Source of the DNA: Mucidula mucida
Taxonomy: Eukaryota > Basidiomycota > Agaricomycetes > Agaricales > Physalacriaceae
Direction: 5' to 3'
Assembly (NCBI GenBank): GCA_015501055.1
Contig: JADNYV010000383.1
Location: 1-32,822 of the forward strand
Length of the DNA: 32,822 nucleotides
Shown here: piece after piece, positions 10,953-21,914 of the stretch
Layout of the letters: each line of letters begins with the position of its first letter
How positions within the stretch are numbered: position 1 is the stretch's first letter
Notes under the pieces: generated by a model
The model's input: only the letters and a program-made list of their open reading frames with translations
Databases searched by the model: none
Told to the model about the DNA's origin: nothing
Position numbers and translations under genes: made by a program

Positions 10953-13368
10953 TGAATTAGGTCGTCCTGCTTTGATTTTTGGCTCATGGCCCCCGATATG
11001 GCTTCGGTGATCTATTGAACTCCTCGTTGACAATAACAGCACTGTTTCCAGCTTTACGTTATCTCTAATCAGGTTACTCAAATGCACATAACATATTTTC
11101 TGTTTAGCGCCGATGTAGCTCAGTTGGCTACAATCCTGCTCGACGACAATCTTTCTTCTGCTAGTTATGATATATCGACACCAGAGCCACCTGTTAGTGT
11201 CCTTGCTAGTAGGAACATTATTGAAAAAAAAATCACTCGAGTGTCCTCAGCCAGAGTGTCGCCGTGAGGCGGTGATAATAGTTCTGCGACGTAATGGAAG
11301 AATGACGCGTTTCTTCCCTTTCACGGACTTGACAAGATACATTCCGCGGATGGTTCGTCTGAGTGTTGCATTTCAGGTCGGGTCCACAGATGGCGTCTGC
11401 TAGGTTGTTTCTTTGTCCCCCTGGCGAGGGGTTCGTCCAAACCCACATATTGTGTCATATTACTCGGTTACATTCGCCGCAATGCCCCTCAAACCGTCAA
11501 AGCCGCGCTAACTGGTATGAAGCGGCCTGGCGGCGACGAATTTAGGAGGATTCATGGAGAGTTCGGAGAACGCCGGTAGATGATCGGTGCCCGGGTTTGT
11601 TCGTTTTCAAGTTTCAACCACGAAGACTTGCCGTTTCTCTCCATGCGTTTACACCCTCTCTCCTAAACGCGTAAGCGCTACGATACTCTCTAATCCAACA
11701 CTGTTTAAATGCTACCACGCCCTTACTACTGTGACACTAGGCGATCTCCAGTGCGTCGAGCGGAACGTTCTGATGTCGCTGAGCACTCAGATCCCACTGC
11801 CCTATAACTCTGCGGCTGCTAAGGGCGAATAGTCGCGATCAGATAGTATAACTCAAAACTTACGCTTTCCGAGGGGTTATAACGCCACAGATATGCCCGA
11901 CAGTATCATCAAGCACGTGCCACTCATCTGGTTTAGTACTAGACGACCGTCATTGCTTCAAACCAACTGATCATTGCAGTGCCAGTCAGGTTGACGGACT
12001 GCTGTCATTCTTCGCCATCCGTTCTTGACATGCCGAGAGATGCTGAGCGCTGCGAATCTGTTGCTCCCCCCCCCCACATTGCGCCGTTACTTCTCGTTAC
12101 AGTGCTCCTATCGGAGATGATTCGAAATACACACAACCTCTACGTACGTAGGTATTTCCATCCCCGCAACTGCAAGGCTTTCATAGCTCTGACGCCGTAC
12201 GCCTTTCAGGCCAAGTCGCTTGTAAGGGCTTCGTCTCCGGAAGAGGATTATTTCTCAATATTGCCTGTCTCGCGTTCCTGTCAATGATTCCCGACATGTT
12301 ACTTTCGGTCTCAGGCCATCTGCTTTCGGAATGTTCGCGTCCGCGCAGGACCCGCAGAACGCCACAGCCATCTTTTGTTGGTGTTGCCATCGACAACTCA
12401 ATCAACCGATTTCTAATAAAAGATGTTCGCGGGTTTGGTCCTCCTTACGTTTGACACAGCGTGTGTGCGAAGACAATCATCAGTTGTAGAGACTTGACGA
12501 TGGCTGAAGTCCGGACGAACTTGAACAGTAATGACATGCTCGCTAGCAGTAACTCCTGCTACAAGAAGCCATTCATAAAAGTTCAACGTAGCCGTTCCAA
12601 ATATATTACAATGAATAGAGGCAGGACCGTTCAGCTATTAAGCGCCGTGCTGTTTGATGCTTGTCTTCTGTCTCGATTTGGAGACCCGACTTGCCGTGGA
12701 GCCGAGCGGCGTTGTCTCTCACGTCTCCCTTCTTCGACCGTGATCGCACGCGAATGCTACATTGACCTCAAAGCGCGTGCAGATGTCACAATCGCGGCCT
12801 CAGTTGGATTAGCGCGTTGAACAAGATCCAGCAGTCCCGATATGCTTCGGACCTGCCATCTATGGAACAAGGATATCACTTCCCTTAAGATGGACACACA
12901 AGCTCACGCGTGGGCATGTCGAACTTCGGTTCTTAGCCCAGGTGATGGCGTCGAGTATCGAGACACATGCTCGACATACGGCATACCGCCAATGCGACCC
13001 TCACACATCTTATCCTTTTCCACCCTTGGCTTCCCTCGTTTTCTTGATTTGACGTCCCCCTGGTGTCATGGATTTGTGCTCGCTAGCCCCAAAATCTCCG
13101 GGACCAGGAAGGGAAGGGCGTCTAATGTCATCAGTCGAAACTCACCGCATCCCACCTCCCAATGCCACGTGTCTTAATAGCAATCAGATTATCTCGGGGG
13201 CGCCCCTCCAAGGACGTATATAGTCTGTGGCCCATATCTATATCGCATCGGACCCAAGATAGAGTCCTCTCACACAGCGTCTTTGGCAAACATGGAGTGG
13301 CCAGAAATTGGACAGTTAAATGTGTACGTTCCCTCGCCCATATGCCTGGCATCTCTCACTCAAGTAGA
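10953..13368. other. Long gene-free spacer between TF2 and TF3
   Basis: About 2.4 kb without a gene I can support. A plus-strand run near 11235-11350 has a C-x4-C pair followed by F and DLTR-like residues, faintly like a decayed C2H2 finger, but the His ligands are missing. A tRNA-like A-box string sits at 11115-11130 without the rest of a tRNA. There is a run of ten C near 12066-12075. The right end is the TF3 promoter. Confidence 0.45.
13217..13223 (+). promoter_or_regulatory. TATA box of TF3
   Basis: TATATAG stands about 150 bases before the TF3 ATG at 13369, with GC-rich DNA upstream. It is a reasonable core promoter element by position. The 5' leader would then be roughly 110-120 nt. 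Confidence 0.35.
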
Positions 13369-14441
13369 ATGCGCAGCTACCCGGTGGCCTTTGAAGGCGT
13401 CCTGGATCAAGATCCCGAACTGCCTTTGCAGCTGCCCAGCTTCTTCTCTGTAAGAGCTTTTTCGACAGGCACAGCAGCGTGGATATTCATCAGTTCTTCT
13501 TAGGGCGACTTCGTATGGATTCCTAGATTCTCGTCTGTTGGAGGTATCTCCTCGTCCTGTTCACGATAACTTTTACTAATGACGCCTAACAGACGACGAA
13601 TTCGCGTCGCCGTGGATATCGTCGCTCCAGCAAACACAGTTGGGTGGGAGCGCAATTTTCGCTTTTGATCTCCTTCGCTGACGCATTCCTCATGAACTGT
13701 AGCCGAGGACAGCCCCTTTCCTTCCCCACTCCGACTCCCCATAACGGCACCTGAAGTCCCACAGGAGCCTTCATATATACATGCTCCTCCTAATGCGGCC
13801 CAGGACAGCTCGTCCCCGTCTTATTGCACGCGCCTTGCCGAAATCTCACTCTCTCCGTTGTCAAGGCCTTTCTCGCTCCCCCCGACTCCGTCGACGTCTC
13901 ACGGATTTCCTCAGCAATCGAACTATCCCTCGCCTGCCTTAAGCACCCCAGGTCTTACTTCTACGACATTCCTGACCTCGTATAATAGTCCAAGCATGCC
14001 ATCTCCACTAGTGGTTCACGAGGAAGAGCTGCGCGCAGACAATTCGGATTTGTCACCCACAACATCGACAACACCTCTCGCATTGATGTCGCATCGGAGG
14101 AAAAGAGGACGAAATGACTCTGCTGTTCAGAGGCAACGCAAGGGCAGCAGCGTTGCCAACTTCATATGCGAAGTATGTGGTGTTGATTTTACGACGAAGG
14201 GGGCATTAGGGAGTGAGTGGCGTTGACAGTGCTTCTGATCCCTACAATATCTGATCTTATTACAGTCCATGTTAAAACGAAGCACGGCGCCGAGGATTAT
14301 AGACTTCATTGCGAGCATCCCACATGTCCGCGAAGCTATCTGGATAAGTCCTCTTTAGCCCGCCACCAGAAGTCAGAAGGCCACGGACGGCCGAAGACTC
14401 ACAAAAGGCGTCGTTTACGCTCGGAGCCCACACCAGAGTGA
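13369..14441 (+). CDS. C2H2 zinc-finger protein TF3
   Basis: Exons 13369-13449, 13504-13543, 13593-13643, 13703-14212 and 14266-14441 join to 285 residues; introns are 49-59 nt, all GT-AG. The single long frame begins only inside exon 4. The upstream exons were found because the Ser/Pro-rich reading runs back to an acceptor at 13702, and three more exons chain in frame to an ATG with a TATA box behind it. Residues 60-190 are Ser/Pro-rich, then RRKRGR-type basic sequence, then two fingers. Finger 1 is C213-x2-C216-x12-H229-x4-H234. Finger 2 is C243-x4-C248-x12-H261-x5-H267, with wider spacing than usual at both ends. The last intron splits the codon before H229. The C-terminus is basic (KTHKRRRLR) and may aid nuclear import. 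The target is unknown. Confidence 0.82.
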
Positions 14442-15452
14442 AGTATCCAGGTCCATCATTGCCTGTGTCTTGTTAATTATGTCGGTCATTTTTGCTATCA
14501 TTCGTGCATATCGCTACCACTATCACGTTTCGCTTTGCTTCCTTGGTATCATATCTTCATTGAACGTCATGCACAGGTTGTCTTGGTTGTTGTACATACT
14601 ACAGTTTTTTTTAAGACATCATATCATCGCACGGACCAGTCACTCCCACTTGGCATTGCATTTTCAGGACACATTTTCATACATTTCTACAACTTGTATC
14701 ATATCTCAGTAACATAACCTGACTCTCAGACTACAAAACTTTTTTTGATTAGGCAAAGGAAGATTTAGTCTCCTGTAAGCCTACACCTCGCGGTACTCGG
14801 TGCTTAGAGGAGTCGGAGTTTCAACGCCATCCTCTGTCGATCCACCATCATATCCAAATCATATCTGCCAGCAGATTTGGCAACGCCACTCTTCTAGTTT
14901 CCTTTTTCCGGCACCTTGGTTTACGGTTTTCTTCTGGTGCAGTTGAGTCGCGGTCTGAACGCCGATCAGTCACTTTTACGCTGCCAACCGTTCGAAGCCT
15001 TTGCTTCTTGTACCAGCCGTCTCCTTGTGGGATTGCTTTGTCCGAGCTGATTGTAACAATGGACGCTTGATGTATTGCTTGCTGTCATCTTGTCCCAAAC
15101 TCATCGAGCAGATCCAGGCTTCCAGCCGGATTTGGAGGTTCCTTGATGCAATGAGGCTTGTAACGGCATCGGAGGCGATAGGCTTCCCGCTGGCACCTGG
15201 CCAACTTGCTCTCATCCGGCAGCGATCATAAAATACTCCCGGAATCCCCACAATGCAGTCCTGAAGGATCGCGTTTGTCGCGTTTACGAGATAAATATGA
15301 ATAGTAATATCTTTCTCACATGTGCTCAAAGTTTCTACAGCTTAACAGCTAAGTAACAGCCTTACGATCACTGGTATTTTTATAAAGTCTTTGCACGTCA
15401 AAATGTTGGGTCAGTAGGAAACTTCACTCTCTCCCATTCCCTATACCCCCTC
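14442..15452. other. Intergenic between TF3 and TF4, left copy of duplicated upstream DNA
   Basis: No supported gene. T-rich 3' flank of TF3 runs to about 14750. From about 14814 the sequence resembles the region before TF5: shared CGGAGTTTCA near 14814, GATCCACCATCA near 14839 and GCTGATTGTA near 15046. A minus-strand open stretch at 14976-15329 shows no motif. Confidence 0.5.
15381..15386 (+). promoter_or_regulatory. TATA box of TF4
   Basis: TATAAA lies 72 bases before the ATG at 15453 and is followed by pyrimidine-rich DNA just before the start. Its spacing favours 15453 over the in-frame ATG at 15552 as the start. Confidence 0.45.
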
Positions 15453-17587
15453 ATGTCATGGACCCCGTATCGTCCTTCACATCATGACGAGGCTGGCGCG
15501 GAGATTAAGGTTCCTTGGCCTGGGCGTCACCTTACGTCTGACTCTATTGGCATGGACGTCGATGGAGGCTATGCTCCTGCTGGTGACGCCTCAGAGGAGC
15601 ATCTTTTCTTCCTCCAGAATGATGCTGGATCCATGCAGCTATCTCCGTGCGTTGTGTGTTGCCGAATTTTGCTCTGACATACTGACTAGGTCTTGTATAG
15701 CGGTAGCGGTTTTGCGTCGGGGACGCCAGAGGGAGTGATGATGGCGGCGAGTACCGTGTGGTCGCAGCGAAGAGTTTCCAATGGTACTTGAAGGCATCTT
15801 TTCAGCCTCCATGCGTCGCGCTCATCTAGCCTATGTTCCAGAGTCTGATAGTGCGTGGAGCGATACCCTCTCTTCACTCGGTGTTACGTCGTCTACTGTA
15901 GACGAGGATCCTTGTGCGTCTACCTTGCCTTCACTGGCGCATCTTCTCATTCAGACCGTTCCAGTCGCAACATCCGACAACGAAGACGACGCATTACCGC
16001 ATCAGCCTATTGGTAGACCGTTCTATGAACAGACATGGAACCAATCGGGTACCCAACAAGCACTGGACATCTCCTCCGACACTTATGACAATGTGTCTGT
16101 ACAGTCATGGAACACATTCTATCCCCAGCCCACCGTAGACTCCAACTTGGCCTACACTTCCGGTCGACGGCATTCCGATTCCCAACCTTCTCAGCGTCCA
16201 GTGCTTCATCGGAGTAATCCTTCTGACTCGTTTCTAGCCATGGATATGCAGAAATTGCATGTTGGCGAAGGATCCGAAACCCAGTCCACCTCGCCGTCTC
16301 CATCCTCTACAGTGTCTTCACTTTCGCCGTGGGAATATCCGTCGCCCGCTAGTGCTAATCCAGCCAACCTCCTGCAAATACCGACGATCTATCGTCCGGT
16401 TACGCGACGGTACTCAGACTCGGCTGGTCAGCGTTCTAGGCAAATACCTGGCATGCTTCACCACAGCCACTCAGAGTCTGTCTTGGGGTCTAACGATGTG
16501 GTGGTTACCAACGGCAGCCCTATTGTACTGGGAAACTCGGGTTTGAGCAATGCGCTCCGCGAGCCTGAGTATTGCACGTCGATTTCCTCGTGCCCTCCTT
16601 GGACACATTGGCCCGTACCACTCCATGCGGCACCGGTACGCGCTCTGTCGACGGTTGATCCGTCTTTTAATGCAATGTTCTCGGGTGCTCGCGGTCCTCC
16701 GTCGTCGTCTAGCGTTGCGTGGGATACCCAGATGTATCCTCCAATTCAACGGAACCCGAGCATCTTTGCTGCCGAGATTAGTAGTCCGCTGCCCGATACC
16801 AGAGAACAAGGCCGTCGTGTCATCCACATACAAGGATCCGAGTCTGGATACCAGTTTTATGGTGCTTCGTCGTCATATTTCACTCAGCCTAATCGCGTCG
16901 CGCCATCGGGAACGTCAGAGAATTATAATCTCGTTGATGTTTCGCAACTGCATGTCGACATGCAGAACCTAGCGGGTTATCAGACTCTGGCTGCATTGTC
17001 GTCCGCTCAAAGCTACGATGGGGCTTTCTTTCCGACGCCAGAGGACACGGCGGAGTACTATACGCCTAACAATGCTTTCGGCTATGCGAATTTGGACAGT
17101 CCACCAATCTTGTATGTTGGTGGACTATGCGTGCCTGAGGACTCGGAATCTACGTCTGCGACACCAACCATGCCAGTCCCTCTTGCCGTGTCGCCTACTC
17201 CCGCAGGACCTAGCACTTTGGTCCTTCGTCTGGGCTGCAAGCAGACCCGAGGCACGCGTGAACCCGACCCCCAGGCACAACAGAAGATGCGCAAGGTCAA
17301 CCCCCAGCCTCGTCATTTCTGCACCGTATGTTCACCAGAACACAGCTTCACTATCAAGAGTGCTTTAGTTCGTAAGTTTCCTTTCTTAGATAGATGTACT
17401 GAGTGTTTGTTAAAGCGGTTTATCAGGTCATATGCGAACAAAGCACAGTGGCGGGCCTCCTCTACAATGCCACATATGTGGAAACCATTACCGCGATCAG
17501 ACATCTGTTCAACGACATTGGCGCGATCAACACGGTCCTAATGCTAAAGTGACAAAGCCTCGTAGAAAGCGCAAGCACGCTGACTGA
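15453..17587 (+). CDS. Large C2H2 zinc-finger protein TF4
   Basis: Exons 15453-15646, 15701-15783, 15842-15913, 15965-17371 and 17427-17587 give 638 residues (605 if the ATG at 15552 is used, nearer the TF5 start). The third intron (15914-15964, 51 nt) keeps the frame and would be missed by frame alone. It is called because TF5 has an intron at the same place. The N-terminus has an EEHLFFLQND block matched in TF5. The long Ser/Pro-rich middle has one regulatory-looking module bounded by RRHSDS (184-189) and RRYSDS (264-269). Finger 1 is C569-x2-C572-x14-H587-x4-H592, two residues longer than classical; finger 2 is C600-x2-C603-x12-H616-x4-H621. A basic C-terminus (PRRKRKH) follows. The last intron splits the codon before H587. 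It is probably a nuclear regulator. Confidence 0.85.
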
Positions 17588-18538
17588 GGAGGGGCAGTCT
17601 TCGCTCGGCTTGTAGGCTACTGACATCTTATAATCAGTTACACGTTCACCCGATACCTTACACCTTCTTATTCGATACCACGTGTTACCTGTATAACGCA
17701 CCAGACGTCCTTCGACATTCTCCATCCATACCAGTACACAACGTCACTTGCACATACGTATAATTATAGCTCCTTTACGATATGAGCGGGCGTGCTCGTC
17801 GCGCAATTTCTTGGAGGTGTATCCTGTCCACCTCTGGTTAGTTGGCTGCGCCGTGTATAGGCGAGGTCGTAATTTTTTTTTTGCCGTAGTAGTTGGGTTG
17901 GTTCGGCTGAGACAACTCTGAAGCTTTCACTAATCGGAGTTTCAGTACAACCTTCCGATCCACCATCACATCTAGATCACACTACAGTGCGAGAGGATTC
18001 TTGCCCACACCACACGTCTCTTTCCCCCTGAATCCGGGCTATTCTTTCTTGTGATTCGCCCTTCCATTCTCCCACTGATTCGACGACTTGCATCTGCCTC
18101 CCTATAGGTCGTTTCCCCGTGCTGATTGTAGCCAATGCAGGCCTGATGGCCTGCCTGGTTCTCGTCCACGAGATCTATTCGCAGACTTGCTGATTCCGAA
18201 ATCCAAGGGCTAGGCCTTTTAATCATAACGAGACTGGCTAGTAACGGCATAAGGTGCTACTCATCACTGTACCACCCGCTCGTTTTCCGGCTTTTTCTGC
18301 AGCGATGAGTATGGAAAGCTCCATCCACTCACTCGTCCACTGGCAGGCAGGCGTGTTTGGGCAATAAACCCTAGGTAAACATTCTATTGATATAATATCA
18401 AGGCACAATCAACTTTAACAGCTAAACTTCACAGCTAGCAGCGCCTCGGTATATAATGGCCTCTAGGAGCTAGGATCTTTAGGGTTTGCAACCCCACCTC
18501 TCCTACCTCGACCTGTAAGGTGTCGCTACCGCTGCCGC
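17588..18538. other. Intergenic between TF4 and TF5, right copy of duplicated upstream DNA
   Basis: No supported gene. 3' flank of TF4 to about 17930, including a T run near 17870-17882. After that the DNA resembles the pre-TF4 region. AACAGCTAA-type strings occur before both genes (near 15345 and 18418). Confidence 0.5.
18450..18456 (+). promoter_or_regulatory. TATA box of TF5
   Basis: TATATAA is 89 bases before the TF5 ATG and is followed by a pyrimidine-rich patch (18493-18515). The ATG overlapping its last base opens only a six-codon frame and would lie upstream of transcription start. Confidence 0.45.
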
Positions 18539-21070
18539 ATGGGTGGCTACGACGACCAGCCTCCTCCTATTGAAGAGCACGCCTTCTTTTTGGAGAATGA
18601 GAGCGGGGCTGTGCAAATCTCTGCGTACGCTGATCATCGTGGTGTCTTCTGCGTGATACCAATGGCTCATCGTTTTCTAGGGACAGCAATGATTCCCACC
18701 TAGACGCAGCACGCGTGCGCTGGGGGCTAGCGTCCCGAAGAACATCCGATGGTAATCCACATCCTAACCTTGCTTTTCTTCGTAGTACTTTTGTTCATGG
18801 CAAGTGTTTTAGGTTCTGACAGCGGATGGAGTATCGTGTCCGACTATACGGGTATAACAGCGTCCACTTTAGACGAAAGTCCTTGTAAGTCGTCTTTGCC
18901 ACATACAGAGACTGCAGTTTTCTCATCATATCCCAGTTACCGACGACGACGCGGATTCTTTCGTATCGTCAAATTCGTCGGGACGTTCCTCCGTCGTTCC
19001 CCATTCCAATTTCTTTTTTCATGGGGACTCCTCTTCTTCGAACGTCGCAAACGTACATCCTTACGGCGATGCCGAATATCTCGTATCATCAAATTTCCAG
19101 TTCAGCCCCTCCTTTGTTTCCCAATCCCAATCCTCCTTCCATGAGCAGTTCTCGAACGTCGCAAGCGAACAGACGCTGGCCGTACCCTCCAACTCTTATG
19201 GTCGCGAAGCATCACATTTGCAAATCTCTCAATCTTATGATATGAGATCTGGAGTCGCGCGTCGACATTCCTCTTCCAACTTGGTCGCACCGAGACCCCA
19301 ATACCCCAACCTTCATCGTCCCTCCGAGTCTTCCTTTCTGGGGGACCAATTCATCGATCTGTATGTAGATGGAAAGCCCCAGTCAACGGATGCGCTATCG
19401 CCAACGTCGAGTTCATACTCCGAACATGCGTCCCCCCGCGACCTCGTATTTCTCCACGTTCCTCCTCCTCCGCACCGCCTTGAGCGTCGTCATTCGGACT
19501 CTATGGGCGGAGCTTCGTATTCGAGGATGCACTATCGGAACCATTCCGAGTCTCAGTTACCTGGAGTGCAGGCTACCACTCGGAGGAGCAACAGCTTCGT
19601 CGGACCACAAGAGGCCACGAATATCGCGGAGAATATTGGGAGCGTGTTGCAATACGATGACTGTTCTGTGGGCAACACTTTACTCCCAGCGTCGACAAGC
19701 GCCTCCATTTTCCAATCTCATTCCTCGTTCCATGAGGAGTTCTCGAACGTCGGAAACCAAGAAACGCTGGCCGTACCCTCGAACTTTCATGGTCGCGGAG
19801 CATCACATCTGCAAATCCCTCAGTCTCATGGTAAGACACCCAGAGTCGCTCGACGTCATTCATCTTCAGACTTGGCCGCACATCCCCATTACCCCACCCT
19901 TCATCGTCCTAGACGTCCCTCTGAGTCTTCTCTCTTGGCTGAACAGTTCAACGATCTGCACGTGAACGGAAATCACTCATTGTTGTCCCCGGACAGTGCA
20001 CTATCTCCAATATCAAGTTCCTCCTCGGAATATGCGTCCCCCAGCGACCCCGCATTTCTCCACGTTCAGCGCCTTGAGCGCCGTTATTCGGACTCCATGG
20101 GCGGACCTTCGCATTCGAGCCTGAAGCTTGGCATGCACTATCGGAACCATTCCGAGTCTCAGTTGGGAACGGCTTTGGTTGATGAGACGAACAACAGCTA
20201 TGCCGTAACACAAGACGCGGAGAATACTGTGGGCGTGTTACATTGTGGTGGCTTCTCTGGCACGTCTTGGCCAATACCCTCGACTGGTCTATCTTCCCCG
20301 GGCGAAGTCAGATGGGACGAGGCACATCTTGCCGTCGAGGGTCCAAGCTCTACATATCGCATGGCGGATCTAGCCAGTGATGTCGACATGCAGGCTTACG
20401 GCTATCCTAGTTCGTCGCTGATGTATGCTGCCCCGGTTCAACACAGTGAAGAGCCTCCACCGTCAGGACTACTGGGAAATTACAGTTCGCCCTTCAACGG
20501 GTTTGGTCTGGTTGGTCCGAGCTACAAGGGTTCAATGCTTCCGGTTTCTCAGCACTCGTTATATGACAACCGACGCACCACTAGGGCTGAAGTCTTTGGA
20601 GAACGTGCGCCAGCGGGACACGTTCCAACCTCGATGGGCGGTGTTGATCTTTCACTTCAGGTGGCGCCGCACACTTTGTCCAGCGCCGCCGGTAGCGTCG
20701 TTGTAGGATCACAACCCGGAATATCTTTTCGACACACCCGTCGTGAACGAAAACGTGACCCCAAAGCGGTTGAAAAGATGCGTTGGAAAAACAAGGTGGC
20801 GCAGTTTTTCTGCTATCTATGTTCCCCGGCCTGCAGTTTCACGATCAAGAGCGCGCGTGATAGTGAGTTGATCTTTCAGCTCTGGTAGCTTCCCATTCAA
20901 TTAGCGTAGGGCATATGCGAGACAAACACAGCGGCGCGCCGCGCGCTTCATGCCAACTATGTCCAAAGAAGTATGAAGACCAGAGTTCACTCCAGCGGCA
21001 TCTGCGTCTTCAACATGGACAGGGCGCAACGGAAGTCAAGGCGCGTTCATCGAAGAAGCGAGTCACATAG
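18539..21070 (+). CDS. Large C2H2 zinc-finger protein TF5, paralogue of TF4
   Basis: Exons 18539-18624, 18681-18751, 18813-18884, 18937-20862 and 20910-21070 give 771 residues. The exon plan and phases (2, 1, 1, 1) equal those of TF4. The start was chosen because EEHAFFLENE matches the TF4 N-terminus shortly after. Exon 4 encodes two tandem copies of a 197-residue module, with RR-[HY]-S-[DS]-S sites beginning at residues 185, 260, 382 and 458, each pair followed by an HSES-type block. Near the end are two fingers: C702-x2-C705-x14-H720-x4-H725, with an extra Cys at 709, and C733-x2-C736-x12-H749-x4-H754. The last intron splits the codon before H720. The RR-x-S sites fit a basophilic kinase such as PKA, so localisation or activity may be phospho-controlled (inference). 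Target genes are unknown. Confidence 0.86.
19121..19711 (+). repeat. TF5 internal module, copy A
   Basis: First of two in-frame coding repeats, period 591 nt (197 codons). It opens with a SQSSFHEQFSNV block, then ARRHSSS, a Leu/Val-Asp-Gly block, a Ser-rich stretch, LERRHSDSMGG and HYRNHSESQL. TF4 carries one diverged equivalent (about 16165-16500). Confidence 0.75.
19712..20260 (+). repeat. TF5 internal module, copy B
   Basis: Second in-frame copy. It opens with QSHSSFHEEFSNV, then ARRHSSS, LERRYSDSMGG and HYRNHSESQL in the same order and spacing as copy A. Small in-frame insertions (for example RRP and SSLKLG) distinguish it. The end near 20260 is approximate. Confidence 0.75.
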
Positions 21071-21914
21071 AAATGACACTTTCTTATGAATTTGGACGGG
21101 TTTCAAGCGATGTAAAGTTATGACTATAGTAATGGATACGTATGGGCTTCTAATACTCACGAATGACGATATTGACGTTGAAATAATGTCTGATGTAGAT
21201 TGTATCGTTGAGATTGCCAAGTTTGTCCTTCTTAGGGCGTTCGCTTACAAGTCGACTGAAGCTCCCACTGCACCAACAGGGGTGACATAGAACAAGCGCG
21301 TAGATAAATGATTACCGGCTGTATTAAGAAATGAAATTCCCCCATACCACGTCGCAAACACGCCTCATTGCTTGCGTGTATAGAAGGTTAATGTCCGAAG
21401 TGGACCACCGTTTGTACATTCTGAATGGACGATTTACCGGCGAACAGCGTGATAAGAAGGCTATCACGACAACCCTAAGAATTGAAATATTTTCCTGTGG
21501 CGGCAATCTTGAGAATTCGAGAAGAGTACGACTCTGGATTGACTACGTTTGACTTTGGACTGCTTGGATTGGCTTAGTACGATCCGCCAATAGAGGCCAG
21601 CTGATGCCATATCGAAGGATATAGAACCATCTGCTCCGTGAATGTCCGATGTTTTCCGTATGTCGGCGCAGACAATATCCAACGGATTTTACTCAGGACA
21701 TTGTACATCGACGTCTAAATCGGCTCTGCTCGCCGTTGGTTTTCCGCTGTCGGACGATGGGCGGCAAGGCGCTTAAAGACAAAGTTATTAATCATTGTTG
21801 AAAGGGGAAATCCGGAATCAGTTTGCTTGCTTTCGCTCTCTCATATACCCCCCGCGCCTATAATATATCCAGGATTCCCCGCTCTGCTCGCCATCGCCGA
21901 CGACGACCAGGGCT
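21071..21914. other. Intergenic between TF5 and the 720-residue gene
   Basis: No supported gene. It contains one copy of a dispersed repeat (21321-21480). CT-rich DNA and a TATAATATATCC string near 21858-21870 precede the next start and could be its core promoter. Confidence 0.5.
21321..21480 (+). repeat. Dispersed repeat, less mutated copy
   Basis: About 160 bases match 31840-31999 in the same orientation. Shared landmarks include ATTGCTTGC, GTATAGAA and ATTTACCGG. Where they differ, this copy usually has C or G and the other T or A. The parent element is not identified. Confidence 0.7.

Larger units (their letters stand above)
14814..17587 (+). repeat. Segmental duplication, left unit (TF4 and upstream DNA)
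   Basis: This unit and 17935-21070 carry paralogous genes with the same exon plan and also share non-coding upstream blocks in the same order. Those blocks sit at offsets of about 3.1 kb: CGGAGTTTCA (14814 and 17935), GATCCACCATCA (14839 and 17957), and GCTGATTGTA (about 15046 and 18120). The shared upstream DNA argues for tandem duplication of a segment rather than retroposition. Exact borders need an alignment. Confidence 0.65.
17935..21070 (+). repeat. Segmental duplication, right unit (TF5 and upstream DNA)
   Basis: Partner of 14814-17587. Corresponding exon lengths match (exon 3 is 72 nt and exon 5 is 161 nt in both genes), as do intron phases. The unit is about 360 bases longer overall, mostly because TF5 has a doubled module in exon 4. 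Confidence 0.65.

Noticed and set aside
11115..11130. tRNA-like A box (GTAGCTCAGTTGGCTA)
   Set aside because: The D-stem cannot close, no T-loop GTTCRA element follows at the right distance, and no cloverleaf forms.
11235..11350. Decayed C2H2 finger between TF2 and TF3
   Set aside because: A C-x4-C pair and DLTR-like residues are present, but both His ligands and a second finger are missing, too little to call a pseudogene.
12066..12075. Run of ten C as a regulatory or structural element
   Set aside because: An isolated homopolymer with no neighbouring G-runs or gene context.
15781..15841. ATG at 15781 as the TF4 start
   Set aside because: It lies across an exon-intron border. TF5 shows the homologous exon boundary, and upstream exons chain in frame to 15453.
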